Shown here: positions 24,388 to 32,414 of the stretch, piece after piece
Numbering within the stretch: position 1 is the first letter of the stretch
Layout of the letters: each line of letters begins with the position of its first letter
Source: Streptomyces achromogenes
GTDB taxonomy: Bacteria > Actinomycetota > Actinomycetes > Streptomycetales > Streptomycetaceae
Assembly (NCBI RefSeq): GCF_030816715.1
Contig: NZ_JAUSYH010000001.1
Coordinates: 4,526,001-4,590,000, forward strand
Direction: 5' to 3'
Length of the DNA: 64,000 bases
Notes under the pieces: generated by a model
The model's database searches: none
What the model saw: only the letters and a program-made list of their open reading frames with translations
Told to the model about the DNA's origin: nothing
Program-made: the position numbers and the translations under genes

Positions 24388-25670
24388 ACCGGTTCTCCCT
24401 CTCGGTGTCCGCCGCCATCGCCCGTCTCACCGAGTCGGCGCTCGGGCCGTATCAGAGCGCCGTGGTCCGGATCGGCTTCAGCGGTACCTGGCTGCTGTTC
24501 CTGCTGCGGGAGTTCCCGCACCGCCAGGAGCTGTACGGCCCCGACGGTCCGTGGGACTGGGAGCTCGCCCGGCAGCTGATCGACAGCAACGGCGCGTTCA
24601 CCGTCCTGATGTGGTCGCCAGGCCAGGCCTGGTTCGAGGCCGTGTACGCGCTCGCGCTGGTCGCCGCCGCGCTGCTGCTGCTGGGCTGGCGGACGCGCGC
24701 GATGTCGGTGCTGTTCATGGTCGGCGTGCTCTCGCTGCAGAACCGCAGCGTCTTCATGGGCGACGGCGGCGACAACGTCCTGCACCTGATGTCGATCTAC
24801 CTGATGTTCATGCGCTGCGGTCAGGTGTGGTCGCTGGACGCCCGGCGGGCGCCGCGTGAGCAGGAGGCACGCGCGCGGGGTGAACGGGTCACGGACCGGG
24901 TCGGTCCCGTCCTGTGGGCGGCGTCGGGGATCGTGCTGGTCACGGTGACGGTGGCGGACCGATTCCACAGTGAGTGGACCATTCCCGCGCTGCTGTGGGC
25001 GGCGTGGGCCGCGCAGGGTCTGTGGTGGGTCGCCGGACGCTTCGGGAGGTCGGCGCAGCCGCGGATCCTGCTCGACGTGATCGGCAACGTCCTGCACAAC
25101 GGCGCCCTGGTCGTGATCATGGTCGAGGCCTGTCTGATCTACGCGACGGCCGGCTGGTACAAGATCCAGGGCTCGCGCTGGCAGGACGGCACCGCCGCCT
25201 ACTACCCCCTGCACCTGGACTACTTCTCGCCCTGGCCCGCGCTCGCCGATCTGCTGGCCGCCAGCGGCACGATGGTCCTGCTCGCGACGTACGGGACCGT
25301 CATCGTGCAGGTGGCCTTCCCGTTCACCCTGTTCAACCGGCGGCTGAAGAACGTGCTGCTGGCGCTGATGATCGCGGAGCACACGGTGATCGCGGTCCTG
25401 CTCGGCCTGCCGTTCTTCTCGCTTGCGATGATCGCGACGGACTCCGTCTTCCTGCCGACGCCGTTTCTGCACCGGGTCGGCGGATGGGCGGCACGCGCGC
25501 GTGAGGCGCTGCTCCCGGACCGCGGGCAGCCGGGCGCCGACGGCGCGCGGACGGAGGAGGCCGAGCCGCGGGCGTCGGGGGACCCGGGCCGACCGGACGC
25601 CCTGGACCAACCGGACGGCCCGGACTCCGAGCACGCACCATCGGCTTCCACGCCGGGCACGCGCGCGTAG
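24384..25670 (+). CDS. HTTM-domain integral membrane protein
   Basis: A 428-residue polytopic protein of the HTTM family, the fold of vitamin-K-dependent gamma-glutamyl carboxylase. It contains NRFSLSVSAAIARLTE at its start, many hydrophobic helices, the GDGGDNVLHLMSIYLMFMRC stretch, and TAGWYKIQGSRWQDGTAAYY, typical of the family. The C terminus is long, acidic and disordered. The GTG start overlaps the DUF5819 stop. Whether it is an enzyme or a structural membrane protein is unknown; the catalytic lysine of true carboxylases cannot be assigned with confidence. Confidence 0.82.
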   Translation: MNRFSLSVSAAIARLTESALGPYQSAVVRIGFSGTWLLFLLREFPHRQELYGPDGPWDWELARQLIDSNGAFTVLMWSPGQAWFEAVYALALVAAALLLLGWRTRAMSVLFMVGVLSLQNRSVFMGDGGDNVLHLMSIYLMFMRCGQVWSLDARRAPREQEARARGERVTDRVGPVLWAASGIVLVTVTVADRFHSEWTIPALLWAAWAAQGLWWVAGRFGRSAQPRILLDVIGNVLHNGALVVIMVEACLIYATAGWYKIQGSRWQDGTAAYYPLHLDYFSPWPALADLLAASGTMVLLATYGTVIVQVAFPFTLFNRRLKNVLLALMIAEHTVIAVLLGLPFFSLAMIATDSVFLPTPFLHRVGGWAARAREALLPDRGQPGADGARTEEAEPRASGDPGRPDALDQPDGPDSEHAPSASTPGTRA

Positions 25671-25772
25671 GGCCCACACGGGCGCGGCGCGCAGGGGCCC
25701 ACGCGTTGGCCACGTGGCACGGCAGGGGGCGCGCCAGGTGGTTGCGGCGCAGGTCTTGCGCCGTGTGGGCCC
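25670..25772. repeat. 12-bp inverted repeat spanning the HTTM-TrmH gap
   Basis: gggcccacacgg (25670-25681) and ccgtgtgggccc (25761-25772) are perfect complements separated by 79 bases, with a smaller hairpin ggcgca-ggtct-tgcgcc inside. They flank the gap between two same-strand genes and could form a terminator or operator pair. Confidence 0.6.
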
Positions 25773-25788
25773 ACGTAGGGTTCACCGC

Positions 25789-26589
25789 ATGCCCGACCCC
25801 GTGACCGCAGGTCTCGACCCGCTCGACCCGCTCGGCAGGTGGCGCCGGCTCGCCGACGGCGCTGTGCTGCTCGACGGCTTCCACGCCCTCAAGCACGCCG
25901 TGCGCTTCGGCGCGGAGGTCCCGGTGGCGGTCGCCGTCGACCGGCGGGCCGCGCTCGCCCTGGCCGGGGAACTCGCTCCCGACGTGCGTGCGGCGCTGGA
26001 CGGGCTGCTGACGGAGGTCACGGAGGCGACGTACGCCTCCCTGGTGCCGCGTCCGCATCCGACCGCGGTCGCCGCCCTGGCCGTCCGGCCCTCGCGCGAG
26101 GCCCATCTGGACCGGCTCCGGCAGGCGTCCCGCACCACCCCGGTCGTGGTGCTGGACAACCCGCGCAACCTGGGCAACGCGGGGGCGGTGATCCGGCTCG
26201 CGGCCGGATTCGGGGCGACCGGGGTGGTCACCACCGGCACGCTCGACCCGTGGCATCCGACCGTCGTGCGCGGCGGCGCGGGGCTGCACTTCGCGACGGC
26301 CGTGGAGCGGCTGACGGTCGACGAGCTGCCGGCCGGCCCGGTGTTCGCGCTCGACCCGGAGGGGGACGACATCCGGGGCGTGGAGCTCCCGGACGACGCC
26401 CTCCTCGCGTTCGGCTCGGAGCGCAGCGGACTCTCCCCCGAACTGCGCGCGCGGGCCGGCCGTCTGCTCGCCCTGCCGATGCGCCCCCAGGTCTCCAGCT
26501 ACAACCTCGCGACCAGTGTGGCCATGACGCTGTACCACTGGAGCGCCGCCGGGGGCGCATCGCACTACCTCCAGGGATCCCCTAGATGA
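25789..26589 (+). CDS. TrmH/SpoU-family RNA 2'-O-methyltransferase
   Basis: A SPOUT-class methyltransferase that uses S-adenosylmethionine to methylate ribose in rRNA or tRNA. The 266-residue product has an N-terminal substrate-binding region and a C-terminal knot domain with motif 1 DNPRNLGNAGAVIRLAAGF, motif 2 LAFGSERSGLS and motif 3 RPQVSSYNLATSVAMTLY. The ATG at 25789 is chosen from the family start. The stop TGA and the last three codons lie inside the left inverted repeat of the IS remnant, so the natural C terminus may have been altered by insertion. Confidence 0.9.
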   Translation: MPDPVTAGLDPLDPLGRWRRLADGAVLLDGFHALKHAVRFGAEVPVAVAVDRRAALALAGELAPDVRAALDGLLTEVTEATYASLVPRPHPTAVAALAVRPSREAHLDRLRQASRTTPVVVLDNPRNLGNAGAVIRLAAGFGATGVVTTGTLDPWHPTVVRGGAGLHFATAVERLTVDELPAGPVFALDPEGDDIRGVELPDDALLAFGSERSGLSPELRARAGRLLALPMRPQVSSYNLATSVAMTLYHWSAAGGASHYLQGSPR

Positions 26590-26603
26590 TCGATTCCAGG
26601 GGC

Positions 26604-26936
26604 TCAGTGGTCGTGGGCGGTCAGTGAGCGTAGGACGGGCTGTCGGTGTGGTCGTTGTGCAGATCGCGGCGGTCAGCGCGAGGATGCGCTGCATGACGCG
26701 GGCCATCACGCCGCCGGGCGTGCGCCCTCGGTGCTGTGCGAGGTCGAGTTGGCCCTTGAAGGTCTCGTTGACCGACTCGATGACCTGTCGCAACGGTTTG
26801 AACAGGGGGGCTCCGGGCCGTTCCGGCCCCCCTTTGTGGGCCGGCCGCATTGGGCGAGATACGGAGACGCCTTCAGCAGGTCGTCGGTCTTCACATGGTG
26901 TGCGGTTGCGAGGTGTCCGACTCTGGCTTCACACAC
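26604..26936 (-). pseudogene. IS982-like transposase remnant
   Basis: Two parts of an IS982-type transposase remain. The N-terminal part reads HLATAHHVKTDDLLKASPYLA and resembles the conserved start of these transposases. The C-terminal part reads PLRQVIESVNETFKGQLDL and QRILALTAAI. About 200 residues in between, including the DDE centre, are missing. A further frameshift near 26665 separates the last residues (RQPVLRSLTAHDH, stop at 26604-26606). It cannot be active. Confidence 0.75.
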
Positions 26937-26986
26937 CGACGTTGGACACCCTCGCCGCGTGCGCGCAGCCAATCCGTCCGAATTGA

Positions 26987-27400
26987 TCAGTCGGCGACGA
27001 CCCCGGTGTTCTGGCAGGCGGTCAGCAGCCAGCGGCCGTCGTCCTGCTTGGTCATCACATACAGCGGGGCGCCCTCGCTCTCGTCGTCCGAACTCAGGTA
27101 GCGCTGACGAACCTTGACCGCCGCGACATCGGGGCGGATGAAGAGCACATGGACCACCTCATAGCTGACCTTGCCGTCCCAGTTGGCCGCGGGGAGCACC
27201 TTGCGGGTGAACTCCGAGATCGCGTCGAGACCGATGAGGACCTTGCCGTGGGCCGTCGTCCAGACCGCGTCGGGGTGGAAGAGGGCGAGGAATTCGTCGG
27301 GGTCCTTGTGCTGCTGAGAGTGCTCAACGGTGGCAACGACCTGCTTGACGGCTTCGATGTCTGCGGCGTACGCCGTGGATTCCGTGGTCATGTGGACCAT
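26987..27400 (-). CDS. SnoaL-like/SgcJ-type polyketide-cyclase-fold protein
   Basis: A 137-residue protein of the NTF2-like superfamily (SgcJ/EcaC, DUF4440 type). It contains DIEAVKQVVATVEHSQQHKD, the pocket segment FHPDAVWTT and a C-terminal DDGRWLLTACQNTGV typical of the fold. The family includes small cyclases and hydrolases as well as proteins of unknown function, so no reaction is assigned. The start ATG 27400 has TTGAGG about 8 bases upstream. It lies between the transposase remnant and the right inverted repeat of the IS982-like element, so it behaves as a passenger or a later insertion. Confidence 0.82.
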   Translation of the reverse strand: MVHMTTESTAYAADIEAVKQVVATVEHSQQHKDPDEFLALFHPDAVWTTAHGKVLIGLDAISEFTRKVLPAANWDGKVSYEVVHVLFIRPDVAAVKVRQRYLSSDDESEGAPLYVMTKQDDGRWLLTACQNTGVVAD

Positions 27401-27536
27401 GCTGCAACCTCAAGCACAGTTGAGATCAAGAGAGTTATCGGTCCAAGGGATCGGCTGCGCGCATTCGGTGAGGGTGTCCACTTGACGTCCACCGACCCCC
27501 TTGGAATCGATCATCCAGGGAGCCTCGGCCCCGTAG

Positions 27537-27560
27537 CGCCCCCGGTGTTGCCAGGGGGCG
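27537..27560 (-). terminator. Terminator after paaN
   Basis: cgccccc (27537-27543) pairs with gggggcg (27554-27560) around a 10-base loop, 46 bases downstream of the paaN stop on the minus strand. Confidence 0.6.
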
Positions 27561-27605
27561 CCCCGAGCGCCTGCCAGGGCAGGTCCTGGTTTCCCGTCCG
27601 GGCTT

Positions 27606-29300
27606 CTAGGCGTCCCGGCGGACCTCGACGACGCGGAAGCGGTTCGCGACGAAGGCGCCGTCGGTGAGGGCCGCGTTGGCCGCCGGGTTGCCGCCCGAGC
27701 CGTGGAAGTCGGAGAACGCGGCCGTCTGGTTGACGTAGACGCCGCCGGTGAGGTTCAGGGAGAGCTGGGCGGCCTCGTCCAGACAGACCTCCTGGACCGC
27801 CTGCTCGACCTGGTCGTCGGTGGTGTACGCGCCGACCGTCATCGCGCCCTTCTCCCGCACGGTGCGCCGCAGCAGGTCCACCGCGTCGGCCGCGGAGTCG
27901 ACCGCGACGGCGAAGGAGACGGGGCCGAAGCACTCGCTCATGTAGGCGGCCTCGTCGTCCGGCTTGGCTCCGTCCAGCTTGACGATCACCGGGGTGCGCA
28001 CGATCGCGTCCGGGAACTCCGGGTTGGCGATCTCGCGGGAGGCGAGGGCGACCTCGCCGAGGCCCGCCGCGGCTTCCAGACGGGCCTTGACGTCGGGGTT
28101 GACGATCGCGCCGAGCAGGGCGTTCGCGCGTGCGTCGTCGCCGAGGAGACCGTCGACCGAGCGGGCGAGGTCGGCGACGACCTCGTCGTAGGTCTTCGGG
28201 CCCTCGTCGGTGCGGATGCCGTCCCGGGGGATCAGCAGGTTCTGCGGGGTGGTGCACATCTGGCCGCTGTACAGGGACAGCGAGAACGCCAGGTTGGCGA
28301 GCATGCCCCGGTAGTTCGCGGTGGACTCCACGAGCACCGTGTTGACGCCGGCCTTCTCGGTGTAGACCTGCGCCTGGCGGGCGTTGGCCTCCAGCCAGTC
28401 GCCGAAGGCGGTCGAGCCGGTGTAGTCGACGATCCGGATCTCGGGGCGGGTGGCCAGTGTCTTGGCGATGCCCTCGCCGGGGCGCTCGGCGGCCAGCGCG
28501 ACCAGGTTCGGGTCGAAGCCGGCCGCGGCGAGCACCTCGCGCGCGACGCCCACGGTCAGCGCGAGCGGCAGCACCGCGCGCGGGTGGGGCTTGACCAGGA
28601 CCGCGTTGCCGGTGGCCAGCGAGGCGAACAGGCCCGGGTAGCCGTTCCACGTCGGGAAGGTGTTGCAGCCGATGAGCAGGGCGACCCCGCGCGGGACGGG
28701 GGTGAAGCTCTTGGTCATCGCGAGCGGGTCGCGCTTGCCCTGGGGCTTGCTCCACTCCGCCGTGCCGGGGGTGCGGACCTGCTCGGCGTAGGCGTAGGCC
28801 ACGGCTTCCAGGCCGCGGTCCTGGGCGTGCGGGCCGCCGGCCTGGAAAGCCATCATGAAGGCCTGTCCGGACGTGTGCATGACGGCGTGCGCGAACTCGT
28901 GGGTGCGGTCGCTGATCCGCTTGAGGATCTCCAGGCAGACCACCGCGCGGATCTCCGCGCCCGCGTCCCGCCAGGCGCGCTGTCCGGCGCGCATCGCGGG
29001 CAGCAGCGTGTCCACGTCCGCGTGCGGGTAGGACACGCCGAGTTCGGGGCCGTACGGCGAGACCTCGCCGCCCACCCAGCCGTCGGTGCCGGGCTGGCCG
29101 AGGTCGAGGCGGGTGTTCAGGACGGCGTCGAAGGCGGCCTTTCCGGCTGCCGCGTCCAGGCTGCCGTTCTCCCCGTAGGCCTTGGGGTGTTCCGGGTGGG
29201 GGGACCAGTACGCGCGTGTGCGGATCGCTTCCAGGGCCTGGTCGAGGGTGGGCCGGTGCTGGGCGATCAGAGCGTGCGCGGTCGGTTCGGCGGCGGCCAT
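27606..29300 (-). CDS. paaN: Phenylacetic acid degradation aldehyde dehydrogenase-like protein PaaN
   Basis: An aldehyde-dehydrogenase-superfamily protein of the PaaN type, 564 residues, acting on ring-cleaved intermediates of the phenylacetate pathway; it lacks the fused hydratase domain of PaaZ. It shows PRGVALLIGCNTFPTWNGY, the coenzyme-binding region, EKAGVNTVLVEST, and the likely nucleophile Cys in SGQMCTTPQN. It diverges from the 3-hydroxyacyl-CoA dehydrogenase gene, and a PaaR-like operator lies 90-103 bases upstream of its start. Confidence 0.92.
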   Translation of the reverse strand: MAAAEPTAHALIAQHRPTLDQALEAIRTRAYWSPHPEHPKAYGENGSLDAAAGKAAFDAVLNTRLDLGQPGTDGWVGGEVSPYGPELGVSYPHADVDTLLPAMRAGQRAWRDAGAEIRAVVCLEILKRISDRTHEFAHAVMHTSGQAFMMAFQAGGPHAQDRGLEAVAYAYAEQVRTPGTAEWSKPQGKRDPLAMTKSFTPVPRGVALLIGCNTFPTWNGYPGLFASLATGNAVLVKPHPRAVLPLALTVGVAREVLAAAGFDPNLVALAAERPGEGIAKTLATRPEIRIVDYTGSTAFGDWLEANARQAQVYTEKAGVNTVLVESTANYRGMLANLAFSLSLYSGQMCTTPQNLLIPRDGIRTDEGPKTYDEVVADLARSVDGLLGDDARANALLGAIVNPDVKARLEAAAGLGEVALASREIANPEFPDAIVRTPVIVKLDGAKPDDEAAYMSECFGPVSFAVAVDSAADAVDLLRRTVREKGAMTVGAYTTDDQVEQAVQEVCLDEAAQLSLNLTGGVYVNQTAAFSDFHGSGGNPAANAALTDGAFVANRFRVVEVRRDA

Positions 29301-29389
29301 GCGGGACCAACTCCTCGTCTTGAGAACTCTCCGTCGAGCTCATGACCTGGCGGAAACCTGGGCAGGAACAGCCAGTCACGGCTAGAGTA

Positions 29390-29403
29390 ACCGAACGATC
29401 GGT
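29390..29403. promoter_or_regulatory. PaaR-like operator between paaN and the 3-hydroxyacyl-CoA dehydrogenase gene
   Basis: accgaacgatcggt is the inverse of the site in front of paaA and fits ACCGnnCGnnCGGT. It lies between two divergent genes, about 57 bases from the dehydrogenase start, and can control both. Confidence 0.75.
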
Positions 29404-29459
29404 CGGGACAAGGGGGCCTGCCGCATCTGTGGAAATCCCCGTGCGGGAGGATCGCGCAC

Positions 29460-30974
29460 ATGACAGGACTCGACCCCAGCAGCGCCGTCGCCGTCGTCGG
29501 CACCGGCACCATGGGCCAGGGCATCGCCCAGGTCGCCCTGGTCGCGGGACACCCCGTGCGGCTGTACGACGCCGTTCCCGGCCGTGCCCGCGAGGCGGCC
29601 GCCGCGATCGCCGCCCGCCTGGACCGGCTCGTCGAGAAGGACCGTCTAGCCGCCGCGGACCGGGACGAGGCACGCGCCCGGCTGCGGCCCGCGGAGGGCG
29701 TCGCCGACCTCGCGGACTGCTCCCTCGTCGTGGAGGCCGTCGTCGAGCGGCTGGACGTCAAGCAGGAGCTGTTCCGCCAGCTGGAGGACGTGGTCGGCGA
29801 GGACTGCCTGCTCGCCACCAACACCTCCTCCCTGTCGGTGACCGCGGTCGCGGGCGCCCTGCGCAACCCGGGGCGCTTCGTCGGGCTGCACTTCTTCAAC
29901 CCGGCGCCGCTGCTGCCGCTGGTCGAGGTCGTCTCCGGGTACGCCACCGACGTCACCTCCGCCACGCGCGCGTACGAGACCGCCCGCGCCTGGGGGAAGA
30001 CGCCGGTGGCCTGCGCCGACACCCCCGGGTTCATCGTCAACCGCATCGCCCGGCCCTTCTACGCCGAGGCGTTCGCCGTCTACGAGGCGCAGGGCGCCGA
30101 CCCGGCCACCATCGACGCGGTCCTGCGCGAGTCGGGCGGCTTCCGGATGGGCGCTTTCGAACTGACCGACCTGATCGGCCAGGACGTCAACGAGTCGGTC
30201 ACGCACTCCGTGTGGCAGTCCTTCTTCCAGGACGTGCGCTTCACGCCCTCGCTGGCCCAGCGGCGCCTGGTCGAGTCGGGCCGCCTCGGCCGCAAGAGCG
30301 GCCAGGGCTGGTACGACTACCGGGAGGGCGCCGAGCCGGCCGAGCCGCACACCGCGGAGAAGGCCCGGCCGCCCGCGTACGTCGTCGCCGAGGGCAACCT
30401 GGGCCCCGCGTCGGAGCTGCTCGCGCTGATCCGGGAGGCGGGCATCCAGGTCCGCGAGGAGGACGAGGACCACGGCACCCGCCTGGTGCTGCCCGGCGGC
30501 GGCCAGCTCGCCCTCGCCGACGGCCAGACCTCCGTGGAGTTCCGCGACGTCGTCTACTTCGACCTCGCCCTGGACTACCGCAAGGCCACCCGCGTCGCCC
30601 TGGCCTCCTCCCAGGACACCTCTCCGCAGACCATGAACGAGGCCGTCGGCCTGTTCCAGGCGCTCGGCAAGGACGTCAGCGTCATCGGGGACGTCCCCGG
30701 CATGATCGTCGCCCGTACGGTCGCCCGGATCGTCGACCTCGCGCACGACGCGGTCGCCAAGGGCGTCGCCACCGAGGAGGACGTCGACACCGCGATGCGC
30801 CTCGGCGTGAACTACCCCCTCGGCCCCTTCGAGTGGAGCCGCCGGCTCGGCCGCACCTGGGCCTGCGCCCTCCTCGACGACCTCCACGAACGCGACCCCT
30901 CCGGGCGTTACGCGCCGTCCCTCGCGCTCTACCGGCACTCCTATGCCACCGAGAAGCGGGAGGGCGCCTCGTGA
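29460..30974 (+). CDS. 3-Hydroxyacyl-CoA dehydrogenase (phenylacetate pathway, PaaH type)
   Basis: An NAD-dependent dehydrogenase that oxidises the 3-hydroxyadipyl-CoA intermediate. The 504-residue product has a Rossmann fold with VAVVGTGTMGQGIAQVAL, GLHFFNPAPLLPLVEVV, a first C-terminal dimerisation domain (DTPGFIVNRIARPFYAEA) and a second duplicated one near the end (GDVPGMIVARTVARIVD), as in the long PaaH/PaaC-type enzymes. Its stop overlaps the GTG of the TetR gene, so enzyme and regulator are translationally coupled. Confidence 0.9.
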   Translation: MTGLDPSSAVAVVGTGTMGQGIAQVALVAGHPVRLYDAVPGRAREAAAAIAARLDRLVEKDRLAAADRDEARARLRPAEGVADLADCSLVVEAVVERLDVKQELFRQLEDVVGEDCLLATNTSSLSVTAVAGALRNPGRFVGLHFFNPAPLLPLVEVVSGYATDVTSATRAYETARAWGKTPVACADTPGFIVNRIARPFYAEAFAVYEAQGADPATIDAVLRESGGFRMGAFELTDLIGQDVNESVTHSVWQSFFQDVRFTPSLAQRRLVESGRLGRKSGQGWYDYREGAEPAEPHTAEKARPPAYVVAEGNLGPASELLALIREAGIQVREEDEDHGTRLVLPGGGQLALADGQTSVEFRDVVYFDLALDYRKATRVALASSQDTSPQTMNEAVGLFQALGKDVSVIGDVPGMIVARTVARIVDLAHDAVAKGVATEEDVDTAMRLGVNYPLGPFEWSRRLGRTWACALLDDLHERDPSGRYAPSLALYRHSYATEKREGAS

Positions 30975-31561
30975 CCACCGCCAAGCGCGACACGTACACC
31001 CCGGAGAGCCTGCTCTCCGTCGCCGTCCAGGTCTTCAACGAGCGCGGCTACGACGGCACCTCCATGGAGCACCTCTCCAGAGCGGCCGGCATCTCCAAGT
31101 CGTCGATCTACCATCACGTCGCCGGCAAGGAGGAACTGCTGCGGCGTGCCGTCAGCCGCGCGCTGGACGGACTGTTCGGGATCCTCGACGAGGAGCACGC
31201 GCGCGGGGGGCACGCCTCGGAGCGCCTCGAGTACGTCGTGCGGCGCATGGTCGAGGTGCTCATCGGCGAACTGCCGTACGTGACGCTGCTGCTGCGGGTG
31301 CGCGGCAACACCGACACCGAGCGGTGGGCCCTGGAGCGGCGCCGGGACTTCGACCACCGGGTCGCCGAGCTGCTGAGGGCGGCCGCGGCCGAGGGCGACG
31401 TGCGCGGCGACATGGAGGTGCGGCTCGCGACCCGCCTGGTCTTCGGGATGATCAACTCGATCGTCGAGTGGTACCGGCCCGGCGGCCGGGGGATGGTCGA
31501 GAGCGAGGTGGCGGACGCGGTGGTGCGGCTCGTCTTCGAGGGGCTGCGCACGGCCCGCTAG
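30971..31561 (+). CDS. TetR-family regulator, probable PaaR
   Basis: A 196-residue TetR-type repressor. The N-terminal domain has the helix-turn-helix GTSMEHLSRAAGISKSSIYHHV; the C-terminal ligand-binding domain is helical. The GTG start at 30971 overlaps the stop of the preceding dehydrogenase gene. Its place in the phenylacetate cluster and the ACCGnnCGnnCGGT palindromes nearby make it the likely PaaR, relieved by phenylacetyl-CoA. Proof would need binding data. Confidence 0.85.
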   Translation: MTTAKRDTYTPESLLSVAVQVFNERGYDGTSMEHLSRAAGISKSSIYHHVAGKEELLRRAVSRALDGLFGILDEEHARGGHASERLEYVVRRMVEVLIGELPYVTLLLRVRGNTDTERWALERRRDFDHRVAELLRAAAAEGDVRGDMEVRLATRLVFGMINSIVEWYRPGGRGMVESEVADAVVRLVFEGLRTAR

Positions 31562-31585
31562 GGCGGGCTCAGTCCTGGCCAGGCC

Positions 31586-32239
31586 TCAGCCCTGGGGCTC
31601 CAGGTCCTCCTCCTCGAACACCAGCAGGGTGCGTGTGCTGAGCACCTCGGGGATGGCCTGGAGACGGGTGAGGACCACCTCGCGCAGCGCCCGGTTGTCG
31701 GGTGTGTGCACCAGGAGCAGGACGTCGAAGTCGCCCCCGACGAGCGCGATGTGAGAGGCGCCGGGCAGCCGTCTGAGCTGCTCGCGCACGGTCCGCCAGG
31801 AGTTCTGCACGATCGTCAGGGTGATGTAGGCGCTCGTGCCCTGGCCCGCTCGCTCGTGGTCGACGCGGGCGCCGAAGCCGCGGATGACACCGTCCTCGAT
31901 GAGCCGGTTGATCCGCGCGTAGGCGTTGGCCCGGGAGACGTGGACCCGTTCGGCGACCGAGCGTATGGAGGCGCGGCCGTCCGCCTGGAGCATCTGCAGG
32001 ATGTCCTGGTCGATGGCGTCGAGCGGACGCGGCGGCGGCAGCGGGACCCCGGCCCCGGCCGACGGCGGAGAACCGGCGCCGACGGACGGCTGGGGGCCGG
32101 CCGACGCCTGGGGGCCGGCCGACGCCTGGGGGCTGCCCGGTGCGGAACCGCCCGGCGGCTGAGGGCTGCCCGACCCGGAACCGCCCGGCGGAAGCGCGGC
32201 ACCGGGATCCGGCCCTTCGGCCATTTGTTCAGGTGCCAT
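31586..32239 (-). CDS. Lrp/AsnC-family regulator (BkdR-like)
   Basis: A 217-residue leucine-responsive-type regulator. The first 70 residues are low-complexity and contain near-repeats of SAGPQA encoded by a repeated 18-base unit; then an AsnC helix-turn-helix (DILQMLQADGRASIRSVAERVHVSRANAYARINRL) and the RAM ligand domain (about 145-210). It diverges from the adjacent bkd operon, where such regulators respond to branched-chain amino acids. The start ATG at 32239 makes it longer than most AsnC proteins (about 150 residues), so a start inside the repeat region cannot be excluded. Confidence 0.88.
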   Translation of the reverse strand: MAPEQMAEGPDPGAALPPGGSGSGSPQPPGGSAPGSPQASAGPQASAGPQPSVGAGSPPSAGAGVPLPPPRPLDAIDQDILQMLQADGRASIRSVAERVHVSRANAYARINRLIEDGVIRGFGARVDHERAGQGTSAYITLTIVQNSWRTVREQLRRLPGASHIALVGGDFDVLLLVHTPDNRALREVVLTRLQAIPEVLSTRTLLVFEEEDLEPQG

Positions 32240-32280
32240 GTCCCCCCGCCTCTCCCGTATGGACGTACTGCACCCATCTC

Positions 32281-32310
32281 AGGCTGTGGAGAACCGTTTG
32301 TCCACAGCCT
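32281..32310. promoter_or_regulatory. Inverted repeat with a perfect DnaA box
   Basis: aggctgtgga (32281-32290) and tccacagcct (32301-32310) are 10-bp complements around 10 bases. The right arm includes TTGTCCACA (32298-32306). It is in the divergent Lrp-bkdA region and may be an operator, a DnaA-binding site or both. Confidence 0.5.
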
Positions 32311-32340
32311 GAGGGGCCCTGTAGCCAAAATGTGCCGACG

Positions 32341-32354
32341 ACCGAACAATCGGT
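32341..32354. promoter_or_regulatory. PaaR-like operator in front of the first bkd operon
   Basis: accgaacaatcggt is one base from the core ACCGnnCGnnCGGT (CA at the centre). It lies 61 bases upstream of bkdA and 102 upstream of the Lrp-type gene. Confidence 0.55.
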
Positions 32355-32414
32355 AGGTGAGGCGCATCACAACCGACGCGCCGCCCGTAGCCACTCCTCC
32401 GAGGAGGTGCCGTC

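Larger units (their letters stand above)
26580..27520. mobile_element. Decayed IS982-like element with terminal inverted repeats
   Basis: The ends are 19-bp inverted repeats, 26580-26598 and 27502-27520, identical at 18 of 19 positions with a perfect 14-bp core gatgatcgattcca; similarity continues inward for about 16 bases with three mismatches and one indel. The 941-bp span matches the usual size of an IS982-family element. It contains a shortened transposase pseudogene on the minus strand and a SnoaL-like gene between the transposase start and the right repeat. No target duplication is obvious. Confidence 0.72.

Noticed and set aside
27511..29673. A 720-residue minus-strand open frame over paaN
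   Set aside because: Its Arg/Pro/Gly-rich composition is the signature of an out-of-frame shadow in GC-rich DNA; paaN in the other frame is a clear family member.
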